From Oceanococcus sp041619555 (GTDB taxonomy: Bacteria; Pseudomonadota; Gammaproteobacteria; Nevskiales; Oceanococcaceae), in NCBI GenBank assembly GCA_041619555.1, contig JBFKDQ010000005.1:1-64000 (forward strand): DNA of 64,000 bases. The letters run 5' to 3'. The position numbers and the translations under genes were made by a program. Positions 10,856-19,632 of this stretch are shown piece by piece. How positions within the stretch are numbered: position 1 is the stretch's first letter; each line of letters opens with the position of its first letter. The notes under the pieces are model-generated. The model saw only the letters and a program-made list of their open reading frames with translations. It had not been told where the DNA came from and did no database searches.

Positions 10856-10975
10856 TGGGCCTCCTCAGCTGCAGCGGGCCTCTAACCTTCCAGCCCCGAT
10901 CAACGCCGCGATAGTCTGCCCTTGTGCTTGACTCAGATCAACACGAGCAAAGGCCTCCTCGCTCACGCTGCCACC

Positions 10976-12343
10976 ATGACCCAACAACCTCGACCCGAGA
11001 TGCCCGAAGCCCAGACGCCTGTGCCCATCGAGGCCCCCGAATCATCCGCGCAATGGCCCCTGGTGGCCGGCATGCGGGCGATACTGCAGGATGCGAACTG
11101 GGCCGAACTGGCCAGCGCCAGTTGCCGCGACATTGCGAGCGCTACCGAGGTGGCCGCCATCTGGGCCTTGCGCTGGCCGCGCGCCGACCAGTATGAGGTG
11201 CTCGCTCAGGCCGGCAACGAAGACCTGCTACTCGCGATGCAGGCCCAATCCTGGCAACAGGTGCAGGATGGGGAACTGCTCACCCTGGCCCTGTCGAGCC
11301 CCTGGCGTCACCTGCCGCCGCGTCATCTGATCTCCGAGCACACCCTGGAACTTCCGTCCCTGGCGGAGGTCCGGCACGCCGTGCTGATCCCGGTGCTCGA
11401 GCAGACCGACACGCCGTGGACCTTCATCATGCTGTTGCGCAAGCCCCTGCCCACCCCGGAAGCCCTGGCGTGCAAACTGCAGGAACTGTGGGACACCCAG
11501 GACCGCATGACGCAACGCAAGCTGGTCAGCGACGCCCTGGAACAGGCCGCCAATTCGGTTTTCATCACCAATGCCGATGCCCAGATCCTCTGGGCCAACA
11601 CGGCATTTACCAACCTCACCGGCTATCCCCGATCCCAGGTTCTGGGGCGCAATCCAAGTCTGCTCAATTCAGGCCGACAAAGCCCACGCTACTACCGTCA
11701 ACTCTGGCAGACCATCAGTGCCGGCAAACCCTGGACCGCCGAGGTGACCGACAAGGACCGCTATGGCTATCTCTACACCATCCAGCAGACCATCAGCCCG
11801 GTCCTGGAACAGGGCCGGGTCACCCACTATCTGTCGATTCATGATGACATCAGCCATCGCAAGACCCTGCAACTGAATCACGAACGCGAACATCCGTCGC
11901 AGAACCTCACCGGGCTGATGAACCGCACCGCATTTTTCGACAGCGTGAGTCTGCGCACCCACGATTCGGCACTGACGCACGGTCGATTCTCCGTGTTGAG
12001 TTTCAGCCTGCTGAATTTCAACAGCGTTCACGGCGCGCTGGGCAAGGAGTCCGGCCAGCGCCTGCTACGGGAAATCGGGGTCCGTATTCGGGCCACCCTG
12101 CCCGAAGGCGGTTTCGGCTGCCACTTCGGCGGCGGTGACTTCGGCTTCTGCCTGCTGCATCCGACCGCCGCCGAGGTGCAGCAGTGGAGCGCCCGATTGC
12201 TGCAGGCCCTGAACGCGGAATATCCGATCCTCGATGCGGCACCCTATTTTTCATGCAGCATGGGCATGGCCTTCTTCCGCGATGACGGCCGCACCGCGGA
12301 CGAACTGTGGAAAGCGGCAGACGGCGCCAACGGCGCACCCTGA
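10976..12343 (+). CDS. PAS domain protein with degenerate GGDEF domain
   Basis: This is a 455-residue cytoplasmic signalling protein. An N-terminal region (about 20-175) looks GAF-like; a PAS domain follows (about 195-310: VFITNADAQILWANTAFTNLTGYPRSQVLGRNPSLL is typical, here cut to NAAF-like ANTAFTNLTGYP and GRNPSLL). The C-terminal GGDEF-type domain opens with NLTGLMNRTAFFD, but its signature is GGGDF at residues 385-389, so the metal-binding third-position acid is Gly. It is probably not a cyclase and may act as a sensor or binding module. The ATG at 10976 is chosen over a TTG at 10922; neither has a clear ribosome binding site. Confidence 0.85.
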   Translation: MTQQPRPEMPEAQTPVPIEAPESSAQWPLVAGMRAILQDANWAELASASCRDIASATEVAAIWALRWPRADQYEVLAQAGNEDLLLAMQAQSWQQVQDGELLTLALSSPWRHLPPRHLISEHTLELPSLAEVRHAVLIPVLEQTDTPWTFIMLLRKPLPTPEALACKLQELWDTQDRMTQRKLVSDALEQAANSVFITNADAQILWANTAFTNLTGYPRSQVLGRNPSLLNSGRQSPRYYRQLWQTISAGKPWTAEVTDKDRYGYLYTIQQTISPVLEQGRVTHYLSIHDDISHRKTLQLNHEREHPSQNLTGLMNRTAFFDSVSLRTHDSALTHGRFSVLSFSLLNFNSVHGALGKESGQRLLREIGVRIRATLPEGGFGCHFGGGDFGFCLLHPTAAEVQQWSARLLQALNAEYPILDAAPYFSCSMGMAFFRDDGRTADELWKAADGANGAP

Positions 12344-12366
12344 GCGCGGCCCGCCGAGCGCTCGAT

Positions 12367-13641
12367 TCAGGCGGCCGGAAAGACCGGCCAGCGATCCACA
12401 ATCCGGCCATCCCGCAACGCGATCAGATCACCGAACTGCAGCAAGACACTCTCGGTGATGTGCGGCCGCAGGAAGATCTGGTCATCGACGCGCAAGGCTA
12501 CGGCTGACGACGCGTTGACGATCTCCTGATTTGCGCTGTGTCCGTACAGGGCATTGAACTGCAAACCTGGCGGCGAGACATAATCCGCCTGCCAGTTGCC
12601 GCCGTAAACGAAGAAGGTCTCGCGCTGATTCACGTCCCACCAGGACAGCAGCCTTGAGGCCTCATCCAGGCCCGGCAGATTGACCGGGCCGGTGGCCTTG
12701 AGCACCGGCGTGGCGATGAACACCGCTGGCACATGCTCGGCCAGGGTCGGAATATCGTAATGGGTGGGCTTGAGCAAACCGGTGCCGACGCTGATGTCAT
12801 TGCTTAAGCTTTCGGCCTCATGCAGCCGATAGGTCGGACTGCCGGCCGTGTTCAGCGTGAGTTCCGCATGCCACAGGTCCGGATGCCGCTGCCGCAGCAC
12901 ATCCACCGCATGGCCATAGGCGGCCATCGCCTTGGCGAACAGCTCCTGCTGTGAGCCGAGCACCCGCGGCACGGCCGTGATATGGGGTTCATAGCCCATG
13001 AATCCGGCGAACCGCAGCCGTTTGGGATGTTGCGCCAGCAGATCGAGAATCGCGTGCAAATCCACATCCCGACTGACGCCGCCACGATGCAGGCCCACAT
13101 CAAGCTCGACATTGATCCGCAGCTTCAGGTCCTGAGCTTCCGCCAGCGCCAGATACTGCTGCAGGCGCGCCGGCGTATCGATCAACCATTGCAACTGGCG
13201 CTCCGGCGCAAACGCACCGCGATGCTCGCGATAGAAATTCTCCGCTGCCCGCACCGGCATCGGCTTGCCCAACAGGATTTCGGCCTGCGGCCAGGTGCGG
13301 GCATCGGTGTTCAGGAAAGGCTGATGGAAGGACATCAGCCGTCGGCTGCCGCTGCGCTGCATCACGTAATCCAGCAGGGACACGCTGGGCAGGGATTTTT
13401 CGACAATGCGGTAATGCCTGCCCGGCACCCGGGCGACGGATGCCAGAACCTGATCGATGTTCTGATCCAGCCGGTCCAGATCGATCACCAGTGCCGGCCG
13501 CATCGGGCCGTGGCGCTTCAGTTCCTCGTTGAGCCTGGCGAAATACTCCAGATGCGGTGCGCCGCGATCTCCCGGACGGCTTAGCAGTCCGGCCCCAACG
13601 GCCAGGCCAGCGGCGCCTGCCAGAAAGTGCCGACGCTTCAT
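12367..13641 (-). CDS. Tat-exported alanine-racemase-fold PLP protein (D-threonine aldolase/D-serine dehydratase-like)
   Basis: This 424-residue protein starts with a twin-arginine signal (RRHFLAGAAGLAVGAGLL), so it is predicted to be exported folded. The mature part has the alanine racemase N-terminal barrel: LVIDLDRLDQNI, then the PLP-lysine region YRIVEKSLPS (Lys82 predicted), then NVELDVGLHRGGV. The C-terminal beta domain ends with LRPHITESVLLQFGD, a His in the place of the metal ligand of D-serine dehydratase/D-threonine aldolase relatives; the paired Cys or Asp two residues later is Thr. Its start overlaps the lactone-oxidase stop by 4 bp, so the two are coupled. The reaction is unknown; export of this fold is unusual. 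Confidence 0.82.
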   Translation of the reverse strand: MKRRHFLAGAAGLAVGAGLLSRPGDRGAPHLEYFARLNEELKRHGPMRPALVIDLDRLDQNIDQVLASVARVPGRHYRIVEKSLPSVSLLDYVMQRSGSRRLMSFHQPFLNTDARTWPQAEILLGKPMPVRAAENFYREHRGAFAPERQLQWLIDTPARLQQYLALAEAQDLKLRINVELDVGLHRGGVSRDVDLHAILDLLAQHPKRLRFAGFMGYEPHITAVPRVLGSQQELFAKAMAAYGHAVDVLRQRHPDLWHAELTLNTAGSPTYRLHEAESLSNDISVGTGLLKPTHYDIPTLAEHVPAVFIATPVLKATGPVNLPGLDEASRLLSWWDVNQRETFFVYGGNWQADYVSPPGLQFNALYGHSANQEIVNASSAVALRVDDQIFLRPHITESVLLQFGDLIALRDGRIVDRWPVFPAA

Positions 13642-15023
13642 CCGAGCGCACTCACACCAAGCACGCTGCGCAGATGCGCATTGAGAAACTTACCTTGCGG
13701 GTCCAGGGCCTCGCGAACCTCGACAAACTCGCGCCAGCGCGGATACAGACTCTCAAGATGGCGGGCATTCAGGCTATGCAACTTGCCCCAGTGCGGACGC
13801 CCGGCATATTTCCAGAAAATCGGCTCGATGGCGGCAAAATATCCGTGATAATCCATGCTGTGATGCTGATGAATGGAAATCGCGCAACTGTCACGCCCTT
13901 CAAACATGCTCAGCGGGATTTGATCCGCCTTTACATAGCGATACTCGATCGGAAACCAGGTCGGAAGCTGGCGCTCATCGATGGCCTTGAGGATTTCCCG
14001 CAGACAGGCCGGCCCTGCCTCCGCCGGCACCGAATATTCCATCTCGTTGAAACGCACGTCCCGCACATTGGCGAAAATTTCGAAGGAATCGCCGACCCGA
14101 TCATCGAAACTGGCGGTCTTGGCGACCAGATTGAGCAGGGCCCGCCGTGCGGCAGGGAAATCGCTGCCGTACTTGTCTGCCTTCTGGATCCAGCCGACAT
14201 ATTCATTGCCGCCTTCCGGCCCCTCTTCGATCCCCTCGCTCCGCGGCTCATCGGTTTCGTTCAGTGCGATTGACGCGGCATAGCGCGAATTGGTGATCAC
14301 CTGCATTTCCCAGTGATCATTGTCCCGGGTCAGATTGTCGATGTCTTCAAGCAATTCCTCGGTCGGCGCGACCCACATCCGCTCTTTCAGGCGGAAAGCG
14401 CTGCGATTCTGCAGACGCACCCGGGTGATGATGCCCAGGGCCCCCATCGAAACCTTGGCGGCGGCGAACACCTCCGGGTGATTCTGCGCATCGCAGTCGA
14501 TCAGCTGACCATCAGCCGTGGCCAGGCGCAGGCCGACAATCTGGCTGGAATAGGACTGGAAATTGACCCCGGTGCCATGCGTCGAGGTCGCCAGCGCACC
14601 GGCCAGGGTCTGGTAATCGATGTCCGCCTGATTCGGCAAGGCCTGGCCCACCGCCTTGAGTGCCTGCCCCATCTGCGACATGGGTGTGCCGCCGTAAAAC
14701 TCGGCCTGCAAGGACTTCTCGTCGTGTCCGATCATGCCGCTGATCCGCGCCAGGGACACGATGCTGCCGTCCGTGGGCACCAGCGCGCTGAACGAATGCC
14801 CGGAGCCGACCGGCCGAATCTCGGTTGTACAGTTGCGGATCAGCTCCGCCAGTTCGCCCTCGTCCGCCGGCGCCGCACGTTGCGCCGGAATGCAGGACTG
14901 CGCGCCCGACCAGTTGCGCCAGCTCATGATTCGACCGCTACGTGCCACCGCGGCCCAGGGCGTCATTCCTGCCACGCCCAGCAGCGCCAGCTGCCGCATC
15001 AGTTCACGCCGATTCATCGCCAT
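13638..15023 (-). CDS. FAD-dependent D-arabinono-1,4-lactone oxidase family protein, Tat-exported
   Basis: This 461-residue flavoprotein belongs to the aldonolactone oxidase branch of the VAO family, which oxidises sugar lactones or alditols. An N-terminal twin-arginine signal (NRRELMRQLALLGVAGM) predicts periplasmic location. The FAD-binding half has RPVGSGHSFSALVPTDG and ATSTHGTGVNFQ; the C-terminal ALO domain carries the hallmark HWGK in GRPHWGKLHSL. AAGGA lies 7 bases before the start. It sits between a cytochrome c lipoprotein gene (10 bp upstream) and a PLP-protein gene (overlapping), so electrons may pass to the cytochrome instead of O2. Substrate is unknown. Confidence 0.88.
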   Translation of the reverse strand: MAMNRRELMRQLALLGVAGMTPWAAVARSGRIMSWRNWSGAQSCIPAQRAAPADEGELAELIRNCTTEIRPVGSGHSFSALVPTDGSIVSLARISGMIGHDEKSLQAEFYGGTPMSQMGQALKAVGQALPNQADIDYQTLAGALATSTHGTGVNFQSYSSQIVGLRLATADGQLIDCDAQNHPEVFAAAKVSMGALGIITRVRLQNRSAFRLKERMWVAPTEELLEDIDNLTRDNDHWEMQVITNSRYAASIALNETDEPRSEGIEEGPEGGNEYVGWIQKADKYGSDFPAARRALLNLVAKTASFDDRVGDSFEIFANVRDVRFNEMEYSVPAEAGPACLREILKAIDERQLPTWFPIEYRYVKADQIPLSMFEGRDSCAISIHQHHSMDYHGYFAAIEPIFWKYAGRPHWGKLHSLNARHLESLYPRWREFVEVREALDPQGKFLNAHLRSVLGVSALG

Positions 15024-15032
15024 GCTCGTTCC

Positions 15033-15392
15033 TTACTGAAGCTTCTTTGCGGCCATGTATTCAATCAAGCCGATGAACTGGTCTTCACTGCAATCCATGC
15101 ACATGCCCATGGGCGGCATGCCCTTGTAGCCGGAGATCGTATGATCAAGCAGCACATCGAGGCCTTGCGCAAGCCGCGGGGTCCAGGCCGCCGTATCACC
15201 GGTACGCGGCGCGCCGCCGGCGCCATTGCTGTGACAGCTGATGCAGCTGCGGTTGTACAGCGCCATGATTTCAGGCGCGGCCTGTGGCGCCGCCGCCGGC
15301 ACCACCGCGGCGCTGTTTTCGCTGCCACCGCAGCCGACCAGGAACAGGGCTGCCAGGGCAGCCGCGCAAAAGCGATACATCGTGGTTTTCAT
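15033..15392 (-). CDS. Cytochrome c5-like lipoprotein
   Basis: This is a 119-residue monohaem cytochrome c. The signal peptide ends in a lipobox (LFLVGCGG), followed by an Ala/Pro linker and the haem site CISCH. The axial Met is in GMPPMGM, and the nearby CMDC pair resembles the disulfide of cytochrome c5. The start at ATG 15392 (MKTTMYRF) gives a normal signal peptide; the frame extends to 15428 without improvement. It is the first gene of the operon with the lactone oxidase and PLP protein and is the natural electron acceptor for the exported flavoprotein. Confidence 0.9.
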   Translation of the reverse strand: MKTTMYRFCAAALAALFLVGCGGSENSAAVVPAAAPQAAPEIMALYNRSCISCHSNGAGGAPRTGDTAAWTPRLAQGLDVLLDHTISGYKGMPPMGMCMDCSEDQFIGLIEYMAAKKLQ

Positions 15393-15579
15393 CTGGCGCA
15401 AGGCTCCAGTGGAGAATCGGCTGCACAATTTAACCTGAAGCGACGGGGCCGTGCAGACTTAGATCAATTATCGAGCCGCCCATCGGCGGGCATCCCCGCC
15501 ATCGGCATGCGTGGTTGCCAAGTTTCAGCCGTGTTCACCATTCGCCGACTGCAGCGATCCGGATGCCGTCACCGTGGTG

Positions 15580-17016
15580 TCAGTCGCGCGGCAGGAACCA
15601 GGTCTCCAGCACCTGCGCATCATCGAAATGCACCCGGCCGAGAAACGCGGTGGCATGCCGCCCCCACTGGCGCATCGCGCCCGGGCTGCGCACCCCGCTG
15701 GGCCAGAGCCAGAATCGTTCCAGACGCTCAGTGCCGGCGACCAGACCGTCGGGGCCGAACAGGCTGGTCGTCTGGCCATTGTCCAAGGTGAGCTGGCTCA
15801 AGGCGCGATAATCCAGCGCCTGCAACGGGACTTCGGCGCGCTGCACCCGATCATGGGCAAGGCTCAGGGGCAGCACCTGTCGGACATAGTGAGTGCCACT
15901 GGCCAGCCAGATCGCCAGTCGATTCCAGGGCACGACACCCTGTGGCTGTAACGCGGTTTCCCGCCAGGCCTGTTGCGGGCGAGTCCTCAGTTGGGTGGCC
16001 GGATAAACGAAGTGGTAGCAGCCACAAGCGTGCACCGTGTCGTAAACCAGAGGCTGAGCTCTGGCATCCAGAGTCACCCGCCACATCACCGCATCCAGCG
16101 CCCCGGCATAACTGTCCAGCGCCGTTTCTGGCGGACGTTCGCTGAACCAGACCACATACACCAGCTGCGGCAGAACCTGACCGTAGAAGCGCGTGTAACT
16201 GCGATGCAGATAGACGCTGGGCAAAGGCATGAAATCCAGCCTCCCGGAGCTGTCCCTGCCCGGCCGCCCTGGCAGGTCAAAATCATCCCGGGTGTCGACC
16301 AGAAAGGCCGGCGCATAGCGGGCGAACAGCGCTTGCCAGCCAGCGGCGCTGATCTGTGGCACGCCCAGCGCATCGCTGGTCCAGCCCTCCGCGTCGTCCG
16401 GAAGCGGCGGCAGGCCCTCGTTCGCGAACTCCATCTGCCACAGCCGCAGTTCGCCTTCGACCTCAAGATCGGCCAGCGGCCTGGTGTGCTCCCTGCGGAC
16501 CTCGGCGCGAAATTCCTGGATGCCGGCAGCCAGAAACGGCGCCGCCAACGGATACAGGCCAAAACTGCGCGCAATGAGGGAATAATCATCCGGCACCGAC
16601 GCCTGCTGCCGCAACCGCAGCCAGCGCGCGGGCTGGGCGAGATCCAGCTCCATGGCCTGCTCGGCGCAGGCATCAAGTTCAGCAGCAATCTCCTGCAGTT
16701 CGGCTTCCCGCCCCAGCCGCAGCAATTCCCCCTGCCGCGCCTCACGATCCAGCGCCCGCGCATGCTGCAGCCAGCCGCGTCGCTGTACCGGCCTCAGGTC
16801 CGGAATGAAGGAAGCCAGGAATCGATTCACCCGTAAGTACGGGAAGCCGGCCACGGGATGACTGCTGCCATCACGCACGCCAGCAGCGCGAACCGCCGCA
16901 TCCTGCGATTCAAACTGTCGCACACAATCAGGCGTTGCCGAGAGCGGAGGTGGTCGAATGGTGGTGCAGGCCCCCAGACCGAAGATCAGAAAGCCGCAGA
17001 GCAGTTTGTGTGTCAT
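15580..17016 (-). CDS. Large hypothetical lipoprotein
   Basis: This 478-residue predicted lipoprotein begins MTHKLLCGFLIFGLGACTT, with lipobox GLGAC. GAGG lies about 6 bases before the ATG at 17016; the frame continues upstream to 17109 without a signal peptide. The mature sequence has a helical, charged region (about 70-150), then a mixed domain rich in aromatic residues with DAVMWRVTLD, the Cys pair in HACGCYHFVYPA and a C-terminal LERFWLWPSGVRSPG. I recognise no named domain. It lies on the same strand as, and upstream of, the cytochrome/lactone oxidase operon, 187 bp away. Confidence 0.75.
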   Translation of the reverse strand: MTHKLLCGFLIFGLGACTTIRPPPLSATPDCVRQFESQDAAVRAAGVRDGSSHPVAGFPYLRVNRFLASFIPDLRPVQRRGWLQHARALDREARQGELLRLGREAELQEIAAELDACAEQAMELDLAQPARWLRLRQQASVPDDYSLIARSFGLYPLAAPFLAAGIQEFRAEVRREHTRPLADLEVEGELRLWQMEFANEGLPPLPDDAEGWTSDALGVPQISAAGWQALFARYAPAFLVDTRDDFDLPGRPGRDSSGRLDFMPLPSVYLHRSYTRFYGQVLPQLVYVVWFSERPPETALDSYAGALDAVMWRVTLDARAQPLVYDTVHACGCYHFVYPATQLRTRPQQAWRETALQPQGVVPWNRLAIWLASGTHYVRQVLPLSLAHDRVQRAEVPLQALDYRALSQLTLDNGQTTSLFGPDGLVAGTERLERFWLWPSGVRSPGAMRQWGRHATAFLGRVHFDDAQVLETWFLPRD

Positions 17017-17643
17017 ACATCCTCGCCGCATCAGCCTGGAGCAGGCACGCGCCAAATGATGGCTCTCCATCCGAGGCCCGCATGGTGGCCAGCTCAAGCT
17101 CTGGTCCACTCGCGCTTCAAGGTGGCTTGCACTCGAAATCTAAAAACTTATTCCATGGCCACGACAAAAAATTGAGAAAAAATGGGGCATCAAATTCTGC
17201 TTCTACGCCCCCCTACCATCCATGGAAAAACTGATCCAAAAACGCTGCGATCAGATCGACCGTTGCGAAACTCCAGACCTCGATAAAGGTATGGTTTTAC
17301 CTCAGCAAATCAACGCGCCCAGGAAATCGCATGACCGTGGCACTTCAAAGTTGAAGGCAAGCGTCTCCAGAAATCCCAGGGCGATTCAGATCTCTCATCT
17401 AAAGCAAAATTGCCCAACGAATAATGGCTTTGCAATGCTTGAAGTAGCGCGTATTTCATTGGCGACACCCTACCCGGATACAACTTGCTTTGACAATCCC
17501 TCTTTACCAGGGTGGTGAAAATCTCTCGCCCACGAGCATGATTCCAGCCAGATTGTTCAGAATTCGACGGTCACAGCACCAGCCAGCCGAGACTTGGACC
17601 ACGTTTGGGCCAAATCGCAGATTTCGGACGGATTGATCCTGTG
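17017..17643 (-). other. Gene-poor stretch, edge of AT-richer islet
   Basis: No convincing gene is visible in this stretch. A plus-strand frame at 17222-17518 has no recognisable domain and no clear ribosome binding site. Base composition falls from the surrounding GC-rich level after about 17110, and the segment leads into a transposase remnant, so it is probably old insertion debris. Confidence 0.5.
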
Positions 17644-17868
17644 TCATATCGCACTCGCCTTTGGCGCCCAGCCCCACAGTGTGCTCATCCGCGTCAGGTT
17701 GTACGCCGCGAATGTCAGCAGGCTTTGGCTGGAGACTCGCGACAATCCCTTGAAGCGAGTCTTGCGGAATCCACCGACGGTTTTGGCCCAGCCGAAATTT
17801 TCTTCGATCATCTTTCGGCACTTCAGGCTCACCGCGTAGGTGGCGTGCGTGGCGAGTGGTGCAGGCAT
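17644..17868 (-). pseudogene. Remnant of an IS5-like DDE transposase (C-terminal end)
   Basis: A short frame encodes the C-terminal end of an IS5-like DDE transposase: CRKMIEENFGWAKTVGG followed by FRKTRFKGL and LLTFAAYNLTRM, matching the E of the DDE triad and the family's final helix. A stop codon lies immediately before the first ATG, and the preceding transposase sequence appears shifted into another frame or missing. No inverted terminal repeats or catalytic Asp regions are visible. It is a dead fragment. Its presence beside an atypical-composition gene supports past insertion here. Confidence 0.75.
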
Positions 17869-18022
17869 TCAGCGCGCTGCCGGTTTCCATGAGTGTATGC
17901 TCACACATCAGCGGCGCCCTTTTCCGCGTTTTTCACCACCCGTCTAGACGCAATGGGCAACGAGTTGTACCGGCAGTTCACTACTGTGGACTTTCAATTT
18001 GACTATATGTGGAGGCAATCAG

Positions 18023-19099
18023 ATGAATAAACTTCATGTTTATACCTCGCTGGTATTTGCTACGTTGATGCTTTTGCCTTTTCAGGTCATTTCAACGATT
18101 TCAATCGACTACCCGATTCTCGATATTGGAGCAGGGCACTCCACCGAATTTGGCATACCGAAAGTTTGGGTGATCAATGCTCATGGTCAGGTAGCCCGGC
18201 ACCTCGGAGGAGGGAGCACAGAGGAGGCTCAAACCGTACATGCCGGGCACTGGGAAGTTGAACCAGGGCGCGGAACTCGCATCGATGTCGGCCCGGCCGA
18301 TCAACTCTGGGTTGTCAATTCTTCCGGCCACTTGTACAAGAGCGTCGAGAATGGATGGGAACGTGTCCATGTATCCACAAGTGACGTTGGGGTTGGTGCT
18401 AACGGGCATGTTTGGATAATCAATCGAACGCCTGTACCAGGTGGGTTTCAAGTTGAAAGACTCGTCAACGGGAAATGGAAAATCGTATCGGGCGGTGCTA
18501 TTCGAATCGACGTTGGTCCTCAAGGCTATCCATGGATTGTGAACAACGTGGGAGACACCTTTCGATGGAATGGCGGAGGCTGGATAAAGGCAAAATGCTG
18601 TGCTACCGATATTGCAGTAGGCCGTGACGGAAACGTGTACGTTACAGGGATCGATTACAAGAACAATTCTCAGCCTTATGAGTTTTCGAATTCCCAAAAG
18701 AACCCTTTGTACTTTTGGGACCGAGGAGAGGAAGCCGTAGTAAGTTCCGGACCACGTTACTCAACTGTGGAGCGAGGAATCTATAGATGGCAAGAAGGCA
18801 AAGGTTGGTTGCAGCTTCGAAGTTATGGCCATAAGCGGGGCGAAAAGCATAAAATCGGCGACAAATGGTACTCACCAACGCGAAAATATGGCTGCAAAGC
18901 TGGGTCGGCAATTACAGTCGACGGAAAGGGACGCGTTTGGTGGCAGCAACAAGTTGTCATGGATAACAGTGGCGAGAAGTGTTTGGATAGGTATGGCATT
19001 CGGATGATATGGACGCCAACCGATAGTAATGAACTAGAAACGCACACCGGGCATTGGATTAGCGGCCGTTGCCGTGGAGCATGCATGCCATGGCAGTAA
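18023..19099 (+). CDS. Secreted tectonin-repeat (TECPR-like beta-propeller) protein
   Basis: This 358-residue protein has an N-terminal export signal (MNKLHVYTSLVFATLMLLPF) and then tectonin-type propeller units. Typical units are RIDVGPADQLWVVNSSGHLY, DVGVGANGHVWIINR, RIDVGPQGYPWIVN and DIAVGRDGNVYVTG, each ending in a Trp/Phe-rich strand. Four Cys pairs near the C-terminus (CCATD, YGCKAG, GEKCLD, GRCRGACM) suggest disulfides. GGAGG lies 7 bases before the ATG at 18023. Codon use is clearly more AT-rich than its neighbours (near 48% G+C by eye) and it follows a transposase remnant, so transfer is likely. Tectonin proteins often bind carbohydrate or lipopolysaccharide; a ligand is not shown here. 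Confidence 0.8.
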   Translation: MNKLHVYTSLVFATLMLLPFQVISTISIDYPILDIGAGHSTEFGIPKVWVINAHGQVARHLGGGSTEEAQTVHAGHWEVEPGRGTRIDVGPADQLWVVNSSGHLYKSVENGWERVHVSTSDVGVGANGHVWIINRTPVPGGFQVERLVNGKWKIVSGGAIRIDVGPQGYPWIVNNVGDTFRWNGGGWIKAKCCATDIAVGRDGNVYVTGIDYKNNSQPYEFSNSQKNPLYFWDRGEEAVVSSGPRYSTVERGIYRWQEGKGWLQLRSYGHKRGEKHKIGDKWYSPTRKYGCKAGSAITVDGKGRVWWQQQVVMDNSGEKCLDRYGIRMIWTPTDSNELETHTGHWISGRCRGACMPWQ

Positions 19100-19632
19100 G
19101 AGCAGTGTCCGGCGAGGCGGGCAATGCCCATCAGCCCGGCTTTCTGGCGGTCAAATCTAATTACACGGAAAGCTAGGCCCAGCCTGATCCTATCCATAGG
19201 TGGGTCACCGCACCAGACAGCGTTCGATCTTTGTGGTTCAAAAGCGCGGTCTAGCCGATTGGGAAATACTGGTATGTTCCTGATTCGTGCGTTTGTATCA
19301 AAGCTGCGGCAACTGAGAGATCAGAAGGTCTTTCTCAGTCATCCGGTGCGCCAGCGCTTGAGCGGGCGTCCGCGCTCACTAGCAATGGATGCAGCTTTTC
19401 CCAGTGCGTCACTCTTCGCCATAAGCTTGACTCTACTCTTACAATAGTGATGACCTAAGCAATCACCATTGAAGTAGACCAAGGCCGCCACCCTCAGGAT
19501 TAGCGAAAGAACTTGGACGTCATCTAATCTCGACACCCTCCTCGACCTTTTGCTTTTATGCCACGACGACATGACTGAACGGGACACCGTAATTTTCCAG
19601 CTGTTGGAAGTGGTGGCATCACCCGCCAAAGT
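19100..19632. other. Convergent gene-free gap
   Basis: The 533 bp between the tectonin gene and the secretin gene contain no supported gene. Frames on both strands of up to about 105 codons lack domains and ribosome binding sites. Composition is still lower in G+C than the bulk, so this is the right side of the islet. No clear terminator hairpin was found. Confidence 0.5.

Noticed and set aside
17222..17518. Plus-strand frame of 98 codons
   Set aside because: There is no ribosome site, domain or export signal, and it lies in insertion debris.
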